Below are positions 1-6,180 of a stretch of 10,468 nucleotides of DNA, in pieces. The stretch's first letter is position 1. Every line of letters begins with the position of its first letter. A program made the translations under genes and the position numbers. Location: the NCBI GenBank assembly GCA_045577695.1, contig JAZNIW010000031.1:1-10468 (forward strand). Direction: 5' to 3'. The notes below the pieces were generated by a model, which saw only the letters and a list, made by a program, of their open reading frames with translations, made no database searches and was not told where the DNA came from. The DNA comes from UMGS1279 sp045577695. GTDB lineage: Bacteria > Bacillota > Clostridia > Oscillospirales > Acutalibacteraceae.

Positions 1-181
1 TCGCCTACGGCTCCTCGCAACATAACAAATTCGCTTCAAATTAAACTTCATCTTATTTTTTTGAGAAAAGTGTTACCAATCATTGATTTATCTACATTTG
101 GTTTTCTTTTTTTGTTTTGTAGGATGGTGAAAAGCGAGAGAAGAAGGAAAAAGAGAAAATAAAAAAATTGGTTTAAAATTA
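1..181. other. AT-rich noncoding stretch before the lepA promoter
   Basis: No recognisable gene is visible. Positions about 100-120 are almost pure pyrimidine/T with a few G, and 121-175 are strikingly purine-rich (A and G). Frame 1 on the plus strand happens to stay open from base 1 to a TAA at 160-162, ending in a run of basic residues, but it has no recognisable protein similarity and the low-stop T-rich composition can explain it. It could in principle be the tail of a gene starting before the window. Confidence 0.4.
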
Positions 182-210
182 TAGAAAAAATCTTTCAAAT
201 ATAGTATAAT
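182..210 (+). promoter_or_regulatory. sigma-A-like promoter for lepA-apbE
   Basis: The -10 box TATAAT (205-210) is a perfect consensus match. A 17-base spacer separates it from a weak -35 candidate TAGAAA (182-187, four of six matches). The start of transcription would fall near 217, about 34 bases before the chosen lepA start codon. The surrounding DNA is very AT-rich, so a chance match is possible, but position and spacing are right. Confidence 0.6.
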
Positions 211-250
211 AAAAAAAATTTAATTTTTTGCAGTGTTAGGAGAATGTAAT

Positions 251-2056
251 TTGTCAATACCGCAAGACCATATTCGAAATTTTTGCATCATTGCTCACAT
301 TGACCACGGGAAATCCACTTTGGCTGACCGCCTTTTGGAATTGACTGAATCGGTGGAACAACGCAAAATGGAAGACCAATTGCTGGATAGTATGGAGTTG
401 GAACGCGAGCGCGGCATTACCATTAAGGCCCACGCAGTGACGCTCTATTATACGGCCGAAAATAAGGAAACCTATGAGTTTAACCTAATTGATACACCCG
501 GCCATGTTGACTTTAATTACGAGGTTTCCCGTTCCTTAGCCGCCTGCGAGGGGGCAGTTTTAGTGGTGGATGCTTCTCAAGGCATTGAGGCACAAACTTT
601 GGCTAACACCTATCTGGCGGTGGACCACAATTTGGAATTGTTGCCGGTTATCAACAAAATCGATTTGCCGAGTGCCGAACCGGAGCGAGTGCGCGCCGAA
701 ATTGAGGATATCATTGGGATCCCGGCCGACGAGGCCCCGTTGGTTTCGGCCAAAACCGGCCAAAATGTAAAAGAGATTTTAGAGCGGTTGATTACCGATA
801 TTCCGGCCCCAACCGGCGATTCTACTGCTCCGCTGAAAGCCCTAATTTTTGATTCATACTACGACCCATACAAAGGGGTTATTGTTTATTTTCGTGTGGT
901 ATCCGGCGAAATTCGCCCCCAACAAACTATTCGTATGATGGCCACCGGCGCCGAATTTTTAACGGTGGAGGTCGGCCGTAAAATGGCAACCAGTATGGTG
1001 CCGTGCGAAGTGCTTAAATCTGGCGAAGTGGGTTACTTGGCCGCTTCGATTAAAACGGTGGGTGACGCCCGAGTGGGGGATACGATTACCTTGGCCGAAC
1101 AACCGGCCGCGGAGCCGCTGGATGGGTATCGGAAGGTCAATCCGGTGGTTTTTTGCGGTATTTATCCGGCCGATGGTGCTCATTACACCGATCTGCGTGA
1201 AGCATTGGAGAAACTGCAACTCAACGATGCCTCGTTGTTATATGAGCCCGAAACATCCCAAGCCTTGGGCTTTGGGTTTCGTTGCGGATTTTTGGGGCTT
1301 CTTCATATGGAAATCATCGAAGAACGACTTGAGCGTGAATATAATCTCGATTTGGTTACCACGGCTCCCAGCGTCGTTTATCGCTTTGAACTGACCAATG
1401 GCGCAGTGGTTGAGGTGGACAATCCTACCAACTACCCCGACCCCGCCACCATTGCCAATGCGATGGAGCCAATGGCCGATGTGCATATTTTTTCACCACG
1501 CGATTATATTGGTGAGATTATGGGCCTCTGTCAAGAGAGACGCGGTGAATATCGAGACACGCAATATATGGGCGACCGCGTTGATTTGCATTATGTGATG
1601 CCGGTGGGAGAAATTGTTTACGATTTCTTCGATGCCTTAAAATCCCGCACCCGCGGTTATGCCAGTTACGATTATGAAATGAAAGATTATCAACCTTCTA
1701 AACTGGTGAAGTTGGATGTAATGTTAGCCGGTGAAGTGGTGGATGCCCTTTCCTTTATCGTCCATGCTGATAATGCCTATGCACGCGCACGCCGCATTGC
1801 TGAAAAATTGAAACAATACATCCCGCGTCAGTTGTTCGAAGTGCCGATTCAGGTAGCTGTCGGCGGGAAGATTATTGCGCGCGAAACAGTAAAAGCCATG
1901 CGCAAAGATGTTTTAGCCAAGTGTTACGGTGGCGATATTACCCGCAAAAAGAAACTGTTAGAAAAACAAAAGGAAGGCAAAAAACGGATGCGTCAGCTTG
2001 GTTCGGTTGAGGTACCGCAAGAGGCGTTTATGGCCGTATTGAAATTGGATGAATAA
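251..2056 (+). CDS. lepA: Elongation factor 4 (LepA), ribosome back-translocase GTPase
   Basis: Cytoplasmic translational GTPase that binds the ribosome; the family is credited with back-translocation and with roles in translation under stress and in 30S assembly. From the TTG start the protein has 601 residues, the usual LepA length. The G1 motif AHIDHGKST is at residues 15-23, the switch I RGITI at 54-58, G3 DTPGH at 81-85 and G4 NKID at 135-138. The LepA-specific C-terminal domain is complete, including the lysine-rich segment with RKKKLLEKQKEGKKR near residues 569-583. I chose TTG at 251 because AGGAG (238-242) lies 8 bases upstream; the in-frame GTG at 233 would put that Shine-Dalgarno site inside the gene. 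The 3' end overlaps apbE by 8 bases, so the two are translationally coupled candidates in one operon. Identification is secure; only the start is open. Confidence 0.97.
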   Translation: MSIPQDHIRNFCIIAHIDHGKSTLADRLLELTESVEQRKMEDQLLDSMELERERGITIKAHAVTLYYTAENKETYEFNLIDTPGHVDFNYEVSRSLAACEGAVLVVDASQGIEAQTLANTYLAVDHNLELLPVINKIDLPSAEPERVRAEIEDIIGIPADEAPLVSAKTGQNVKEILERLITDIPAPTGDSTAPLKALIFDSYYDPYKGVIVYFRVVSGEIRPQQTIRMMATGAEFLTVEVGRKMATSMVPCEVLKSGEVGYLAASIKTVGDARVGDTITLAEQPAAEPLDGYRKVNPVVFCGIYPADGAHYTDLREALEKLQLNDASLLYEPETSQALGFGFRCGFLGLLHMEIIEERLEREYNLDLVTTAPSVVYRFELTNGAVVEVDNPTNYPDPATIANAMEPMADVHIFSPRDYIGEIMGLCQERRGEYRDTQYMGDRVDLHYVMPVGEIVYDFFDALKSRTRGYASYDYEMKDYQPSKLVKLDVMLAGEVVDALSFIVHADNAYARARRIAEKLKQYIPRQLFEVPIQVAVGGKIIARETVKAMRKDVLAKCYGGDITRKKKLLEKQKEGKKRMRQLGSVEVPQEAFMAVLKLDE

Positions 2057-3044
2057 TCGAAAACAAATAAAAATTGTAACTATTTTCTGCGCCGTTCTTT
2101 TAGGCATATGTTTATTTATATTTCCACTTTCGGGATGTAAAAAAACGCTTAGTCGCACTTTTTTTACCGCAGATACGGTTTGTCAAATTACCCTTTACGA
2201 TGGGAATGAAGAAATCTTAGACAAGGCGGTCGAGCGCGTCCATTCCCTTTCGGCCAAATTAGATGCCCATTCACCTGAGTCTGCCCTTTCTAAGCTCAAT
2301 GCGGCGGGTGGAGGGGAGTATATAGATGATGATTTACTTGCCGTTTTGGGAAAAGGCCTTTCCTACAGCCGACAAAGTAAGGGCGTGCTGGATATTACCA
2401 TCGAACCGGTTACCTCTTTATGGGATTTTAAAGAAGGTGTGGTGCCCGACGCGGCAGATATAAAAAGCGCTTTGCAACGGGTTGATTATTCCAATGTTAG
2501 GTTTCGCTCTGGTGGGGTAGATCTTGGCGGTTGTCGTGTGGAACTCGGGGCGATTGCCAAGGGATATATGGCCGATAAAGTTATCGATTTCCTCCTTGAA
2601 AACGGTGTCACTTCGGCGATTGTGAATTTGGGTGGCAATGTGGCGGTGTTGGGTAAGCACGGTTCTCGCAGTTTTTCGGTGGGGATTCAAAAACCTTTCG
2701 AAAAAGAAACCATCGCTACTGTTTTGGTTTCGAACGGTTCGGTGGTCACCTCCGGCACCTATCAACGTTGTTTTGTGCAAAACGGAAGAAACTATCATCA
2801 TTTACTTAGCACAAAAACGGGCTATCCGGTTGAAAACTCACTCACCTCGGTTACGGTGTTGGCGCCGCATTCGGTTGATGCCGATGCGCTTTCCACCCTG
2901 TGTTTTTTGTATGGCAAAGAAAAAGGCTTAAATTATATCAACAGCATTCCGGATATCGAGGCCGTTTTCATCGATGAAAATAATCAAATCTTTTTAAGTG
3001 AGGGGCTCTCCATAACTGCCGATAAAACCATTCGATTTTCATAA
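2049..3044 (+). CDS. apbE: FAD:protein FMN transferase, lipoprotein (ApbE family)
   Basis: ApbE-family enzymes use FAD and Mg2+ to attach FMN covalently to threonine of extracytoplasmic flavoproteins such as RnfG/NqrC-type subunits or FMN-binding lipoproteins. The 331-residue protein has a basic start, a hydrophobic segment (residues 8-26) and a lipobox LSGC with Cys30, so it should be anchored outside the membrane. Family motifs follow in order: DTVCQITLY (42-50), DITIEPVTSLWDF (115-127), the glycine-rich ELGAIAKGY block (165-173), NLGGNVAVLG (193-202), SGTYQR (235-240), and DADALST (277-283), whose Asp279 and Thr283 correspond to Mg2+ ligands known in the family. The usual HHILDPxTG element reads HHLLSTKTG (250-258), replacing Asp-Pro by Ser-Thr. 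The ATG lies inside the end of lepA with no strong Shine-Dalgarno site, pointing to translational coupling. No flavinylation target is encoded nearby. Confidence 0.93.
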   Translation: MNNRKQIKIVTIFCAVLLGICLFIFPLSGCKKTLSRTFFTADTVCQITLYDGNEEILDKAVERVHSLSAKLDAHSPESALSKLNAAGGGEYIDDDLLAVLGKGLSYSRQSKGVLDITIEPVTSLWDFKEGVVPDAADIKSALQRVDYSNVRFRSGGVDLGGCRVELGAIAKGYMADKVIDFLLENGVTSAIVNLGGNVAVLGKHGSRSFSVGIQKPFEKETIATVLVSNGSVVTSGTYQRCFVQNGRNYHHLLSTKTGYPVENSLTSVTVLAPHSVDADALSTLCFLYGKEKGLNYINSIPDIEAVFIDENNQIFLSEGLSITADKTIRFS

Positions 3045-3083
3045 AAAATACGCCGATGGATTTCTTCCATCGGCGTATTTTTT
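3043..3083. terminator. Bidirectional rho-independent terminator
   Basis: A perfect 18-bp inverted repeat (arms 3043-3060 and 3066-3083, loop TTTCT) has six A at the left and six T at the right, so it works as an intrinsic terminator on both strands. The TAA of apbE (3042-3044) and the TAA of the minus-strand small gene (3084-3082) sit on its two outer edges, so convergent transcription units share it. Confidence 0.95.
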
Positions 3084-3270
3084 ATTTCATTAAGGTTTGA
3101 ACGCCCTCGACAAAATCGCCTACTGCGCGAAACGCCTTGGAGGTTCCTTTGGTTAAGGCGTGTTTGGTGCGTTTGTTTTGCATCATCATTTTTCCGGCCG
3201 CTACGGCAGCGGCACCGGCAATAACGCCTGCACCCATCCCTTTTAAAAATTGATTGGTGGTTCGGTTCAC
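3082..3270 (-). CDS. Small glycine-zipper putative membrane protein, unknown function
   Basis: A 62-residue protein. The N-terminal part (about residues 8-30) is rich in Gly, Ala and Val and carries a GxxxGxxxG glycine zipper at Gly11, Gly15 and Gly19, so it could form one membrane helix or a helix-packing segment; residues 33-45 are basic (Lys/Arg/His), and the C-terminal part (46-62) looks like an amphipathic helix. I chose the GTG at 3270 because AAGGGAGG lies 8 bases upstream; an ATG at 3324 in the same frame has no convincing Shine-Dalgarno site. The general layout recalls small YtxH-like proteins, but I cannot assign a family. It is the last gene of the minus-strand unit, 62 bases after apgM, with no terminator visible between them, and stops at the shared bidirectional terminator. 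Confidence 0.7.
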   Translation of the reverse strand: MNRTTNQFLKGMGAGVIAGAAAVAAGKMMMQNKRTKHALTKGTSKAFRAVGDFVEGVQTLMK

Positions 3271-3332
3271 AATGTTTCCCTCCCTTGTGGTTTGTGAGAG
3301 TATTGTTCCCCGAAAAAATCGCAATAAAAAAG

Positions 3333-4541
3333 TTAGATTTTTCCAATTAAACGGTCCATAATCGAAGGGCCGAAGGATACGGTGAAACCAGTGGCTGCAG
3401 CCGTTTTTTCATTGACAGTATTGGGTCCATTTTGCGGGTTTTCACTGTCAAATAAAACAAAGGGCACGGCATCGGATACGTGGGTTTTTAGGGTAAGCGG
3501 TGTGGGATGGTCGGGCATCACCAAAATGCGGTGGGGAGTACCCTTTAAATATTCTATCATCGGGCCGACTACCTTTTGGTCAATGATCTCAATGGAGCGA
3601 ATTTTATTTTGCACTTCACCGCGATGTCCGCATTCGTCGGGGGCTTCCATATGGATATAAACCAAATCCACCCCTTCTTCAAATAATCGCACAGCGGCTT
3701 GTTGTTTCGCGGTAAAGTCAGTATCCAAATAGCCGGTTACCCCTTCCACCAGCGGTACCTTCATATGGGCGCATTTTCCAATGCCGCGTAATAAATCTAC
3801 GGCCGAAACGATGCCGCCGGTAATGCCGTTTTTCTCTTTGAAATCTTGTAGGGAAGGTTTGCACCCTTCGCCCCAAAGCCAAATCGAATTGGCGGGGCGT
3901 TTATTCCGTTTTATACGGGCAAGGTTGACGGGATGGTCTTTCAGCAAATCGTAACTACGGCGCATTAAGTCCAGTAGGGGTGCGGCGTTTTCACCGGTAC
4001 TCAAATAGTCGCGCACCACCCGACCGCTGATATCGTGCGGCGGGGTCATCTTGCCGAGTTCGGTGGTGCCATTTGCTATGACCAAGCAATGGCGATAGCT
4101 GACACCGGCATAGAAATGATACGTTTCGTTGCCTAGTTTTTCTTCTAAAAAGGAAACGAGTTCAGCGGCTTCTTCGGTCGAAATATCGTCGGCGCAGTAG
4201 TCCACCATCGTTTTATCGGCGTAGTCTTCCTCGTTGGAAAGGGTGACCAAATTGCACCGCATAGCTACATCGGTGGGTTTTAAATCAATCCCGATGCTTG
4301 CTGCCTCTAAGGGAGAACGGCCGGTATAGCATACGGCGGGGTCATACCCCAAAACCGAAAGGTTGGCAACGTCACTACCCGGTTTCATACCTTCGGCCAC
4401 GGTTTGGCAAAGTCCAACCATACCGCGTTTGGCCAAATTGTCAATATTTGGTTTTTTGGCCAGTTCCATCGGGGTGGCACCGTCCAATTCCGGTACGGGG
4501 TAATCCGCCATACCGTCTAATAAAAGCACAAGATATTTCAT
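3333..4541 (-). CDS. apgM: Archaeal-type cofactor-independent phosphoglycerate mutase / proposed homoserine kinase
   Basis: Member of the COG3635 branch of the alkaline phosphatase superfamily, 402 residues, the full usual length. Archaeal members interconvert 2- and 3-phosphoglycerate; a bacterial subgroup has been proposed from gene context to be an alternative homoserine kinase for threonine synthesis, so the substrate is uncertain. Visible motifs: N-terminal metal site LLLDGMAD with Asp9; GSDVANLSVLGYDP (55-68), whose Ser56 aligns with the phosphorylated Ser of the superfamily; GRSPLEA (74-80); MEAPDECGHRGE (298-309); and the C-terminal metal site MPDHPTP (342-348) followed by KTH (352-354). 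The start ATG gives the family-typical MKY opening. The best Shine-Dalgarno sequence, AAAGGAG (4565-4559), lies 17 bases upstream, longer than usual. It follows the DUF3048 lipoprotein gene by 41 bases on the same strand and probably shares its transcript. No threonine pathway genes are in view to settle its role. Confidence 0.9.
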   Translation of the reverse strand: MKYLVLLLDGMADYPVPELDGATPMELAKKPNIDNLAKRGMVGLCQTVAEGMKPGSDVANLSVLGYDPAVCYTGRSPLEAASIGIDLKPTDVAMRCNLVTLSNEEDYADKTMVDYCADDISTEEAAELVSFLEEKLGNETYHFYAGVSYRHCLVIANGTTELGKMTPPHDISGRVVRDYLSTGENAAPLLDLMRRSYDLLKDHPVNLARIKRNKRPANSIWLWGEGCKPSLQDFKEKNGITGGIVSAVDLLRGIGKCAHMKVPLVEGVTGYLDTDFTAKQQAAVRLFEEGVDLVYIHMEAPDECGHRGEVQNKIRSIEIIDQKVVGPMIEYLKGTPHRILVMPDHPTPLTLKTHVSDAVPFVLFDSENPQNGPNTVNEKTAAATGFTVSFGPSIMDRLIGKI

Positions 4542-4582
4542 ATTTGTTCTTTCAAAATCTCCTTTGTGGTATTGAAATGGAT

Positions 4583-5689
4583 CTATTTTGCCGAAACGCT
4601 GGATGCCATCGAAGAGGAGGGAATATTTTCAGGCGTTAGGGTAACGGCGTTCTTTTGGTCAACCAAGCAGACCCACGTGTTGCCCACGTTGTAGGGGCAT
4701 TCTGTGCCGTCCGGGAGGGTGATTTTCAATGCATTGGAGGCTGCACCTTTGCTCCATTTTACGGTTTGATATCCACCGTTGGAAAGGTAGTAACCGGTGC
4801 CTCCTTTTAAATTGGTAAGCACAATGCCGCTTTTATTGCCGGTATGGGTCGTGCTGGTTTTTAATACCAATATGTTTTTAAAGGTAATGGGTTTGCCGGT
4901 TCGGTAATCCTTGCGGAGGGTAGAACCGCTATAGCGGGTGTAGCGACCGGTGGCTTTATCGTATTTAAATCTCGTAATGTAAGAGGAAGACATAGTGACC
5001 GAAACATCGATACAGCTTCCTTCCTTCGGGGTGACGGCTTGGTCGGCCGGAACGAATGCTTGCCAGTTGGATTCTGCTTTTTTTAGGTCACGGCGGTATT
5101 TCAGTTTTGAAAAGCCCTCATTCAATTTGGTGCCACTGGAATAAAGGGTGTGTTCACTGGCCTTTCCGTTTTTTACACGGAAACCATAGGTGGCGGCGGG
5201 ATAACTGTTAATATCAAAGTTATCGACGTGTAGCTCTTTGATATGGGGGACGGCGTGGGATTTGTTGATGCCGCCGTGCACGTAAATGGCATCGTGTCCG
5301 TAGGCCAAATCAATATGAGAATAGCGGCCGGAACGAACGCTTCCGATGTTTCCTACCTTGGAAATGTCTTTAAACACGGCCAACAGACGTGTGATGCCGC
5401 CTTCGGCGTAAAGTTCGTATACAATATCGGCATCGTTGAGGCCGGTTTGGACTTCTTGGGCGGTGTGGATATTGTTAATCATCACCGCAACGGGGCGTTG
5501 AAGAACGGCGGCTTTATCCATTTTTAGGCCGGTTAGGGGATTGTAATAAATCACTTCCGGCTTTTTCGAAGAAGTGGAAATCAAGGCACTGATCACATTT
5601 TCTTCCTTGGTTTTGCCGCAGCCGGCAAGGCCAAGAGTGAGTAAAAGCACCAAGGTGAAAGATAAAAAGGATAAAAGTCGCTTTTTCAT
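4583..5689 (-). CDS. DUF3048 lipoprotein, YerB-like
   Basis: A 368-residue exported lipoprotein. The signal peptide is clear: MKKR start, hydrophobic core (5-20) and lipobox LAGC with Cys24. The mature part matches the two-part DUF3048 family to which Bacillus YerB belongs: NPLTGL (50-55), RPVAVMINN (65-73), ADIVYELYAEGGITRLLAVF (87-106) and GSVRSGR (116-122) in the N-terminal domain, then DKATGRYTRY (244-253), KNILVLK (271-277), GTGYYLSNG (297-305) and GNTWVCL (336-342) in the C-terminal domain. Its biochemical function is not established. The ATG at 5689 has GGAGG 11 bases upstream; an ATG 24 bases further up lacks a site, and the frame's longer extension runs through the promoter and T-box region. 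Ser-rich C-terminus (358-366). It is the first gene of the minus-strand unit, with a near-consensus promoter just upstream. Confidence 0.9.
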   Translation of the reverse strand: MKKRLLSFLSFTLVLLLTLGLAGCGKTKEENVISALISTSSKKPEVIYYNPLTGLKMDKAAVLQRPVAVMINNIHTAQEVQTGLNDADIVYELYAEGGITRLLAVFKDISKVGNIGSVRSGRYSHIDLAYGHDAIYVHGGINKSHAVPHIKELHVDNFDINSYPAATYGFRVKNGKASEHTLYSSGTKLNEGFSKLKYRRDLKKAESNWQAFVPADQAVTPKEGSCIDVSVTMSSSYITRFKYDKATGRYTRYSGSTLRKDYRTGKPITFKNILVLKTSTTHTGNKSGIVLTNLKGGTGYYLSNGGYQTVKWSKGAASNALKITLPDGTECPYNVGNTWVCLVDQKNAVTLTPENIPSSSMASSVSAK

Positions 5690-5723
5690 AAAAGGAAAAA
5701 CCTCCGTATTCATAATACAACCT

Positions 5724-5752
5724 ATTATAGTACAAATTTGGGCTTTTTTCAA
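5724..5752 (-). promoter_or_regulatory. sigma-A-like promoter for the DUF3048-apgM unit
   Basis: On the minus strand TTGAAA (5752-5747) and TATAAT (5729-5724) are separated by exactly 17 bases, giving a strong near-consensus promoter. It lies about 35 bases before the DUF3048 start codon and is back to back with the pheST promoter, with 43 bases between the two -35 boxes. Confidence 0.85.
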
Positions 5753-5795
5753 CCGCTTGCGCCGATTTTTTTGTTTTTTTGTTTCAAGAAAACAC

Positions 5796-5824
5796 TTGCT
5801 TTTCTGATTTTTTTGTGCTATACT
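5796..5824 (+). promoter_or_regulatory. Promoter for the pheST T-box transcript
   Basis: TATACT (5819-5824) matches the -10 consensus at five of six positions; 17 bases upstream is TTGCTT (5796-5801), a weak -35 keeping the TTG core. Transcription would start near 5831, just before T-box Stem I at 5843, which supports the assignment. Confidence 0.7.
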
Positions 5825-5842
5825 GAATGAAATATTAAAAAT

Positions 5843-6129
5843 CGCACAAATGCTGTGATAAAGAAAAGTAGACGGTTGCCCGTCGGTCAGAGAGAAAGCC
5901 CCTTGGCTGTAAGGGCTTTTCCATACGGCCTCCGTTGAAGTTCCCTTTTGAGCATTGCGGCCGAACGGAATTTTCCTACTAAGTGGCAACGGCAGGTCAC
6001 CGTTATCCGACCGAGCGATGATTGTTTATATATTTAAAAACGTCGCTTTAAAGGGTCTGCCTTAGGGCAGAAATCTGGGTGGTACCGCGGAGTTTACGCT
6101 TCGTCCCTTGTGGGACGGGGTGTTTTTTT
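5843..6129 (+). promoter_or_regulatory. T-box riboswitch leader, tRNA-Phe responsive, controlling pheST
   Basis: A complete T-box leader that senses uncharged tRNA. Stem I closes by AATGCT (5849-5854) with AGCATT (5951-5956), plus CGC/GCG outside it. A GA-rich kink-turn-like step (GTGAT / TTGAG) follows, then an upper helix GACGG (5871-5875) with CCGTT (5932-5936). The 3' side of the internal loop between these helices holds TTC at 5941-5943, a Phe specifier codon. The conserved AGAGAG element is at 5890-5895, and a terminal helix AAAGCCC/GGGCTTT encloses the apical loop. A pseudoknot-type Stem IIA/B helix AACGG/CCGTT (5988-6004) and Stem III TCTGCC/GGCAGA (6056-6071) come next. The T-box core GGGTGGTACCGCGG (6077-6090) has bulge UGGU (6080-6083), complementary to an ACCA tRNA end as expected for tRNA-Phe. 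GGG and GCG can pair with CGTCCC (6102-6107) as antiterminator. The stem assignments are by eye. Confidence 0.93.
6096..6129 (+). terminator. T-box regulated terminator upstream of pheS
   Basis: ACGCTTCGTCCC (6096-6107) pairs over 12 positions, with G-U wobbles, to GGGACGGGGTGT (6112-6123) around a TTGT loop, followed by a run of seven T (6123-6129). CGTCCC in its 5' arm is the same segment that pairs with the T-box GGG/GCG in the antiterminator, so the two structures exclude each other. Uncharged tRNA-Phe should favour read-through into pheST. Confidence 0.93.
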
Positions 6130-6180
6130 ATGGCGATTTTTATAACCCAAACTTATTGTTTCCGAAAGGATGAAATTGGT

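Noticed and set aside
1..40. Repeat-like GC-richer sequence at the left edge, possibly the start of a divergent minus-strand gene
   Set aside because: A minus-strand ATG can be read near 24, but no ribosome binding site is clear and only about eight codons are in view, so nothing can be supported.
959..1219. Antisense and out-of-frame open frames inside lepA (also those inside apbE, apgM, pheS and pheT)
   Set aside because: They lie wholly inside well-supported conserved genes, show no recognisable family and no paired ribosome binding sites; they are what codon bias leaves on other frames.
3271..3324. Longer version of the small minus-strand protein from ATG 3324
   Set aside because: No convincing Shine-Dalgarno site precedes it, while the GTG at 3270 has AAGGGAGG at 8 bases.
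5690..5989. 100-residue N-terminal extension of the DUF3048 protein
   Set aside because: It would run through the promoter and across the T-box, and would bury the clear lipoprotein signal peptide that starts at 5689 behind a good ribosome binding site.
6079..6180. N-terminal extension of PheS from GTG 6079 or ATG 6130
   Set aside because: Both starts lie in the T-box core or the terminator T-run, with no ribosome binding site; ATG 6181 has AAAGGA 10 bases upstream and gives the usual length.
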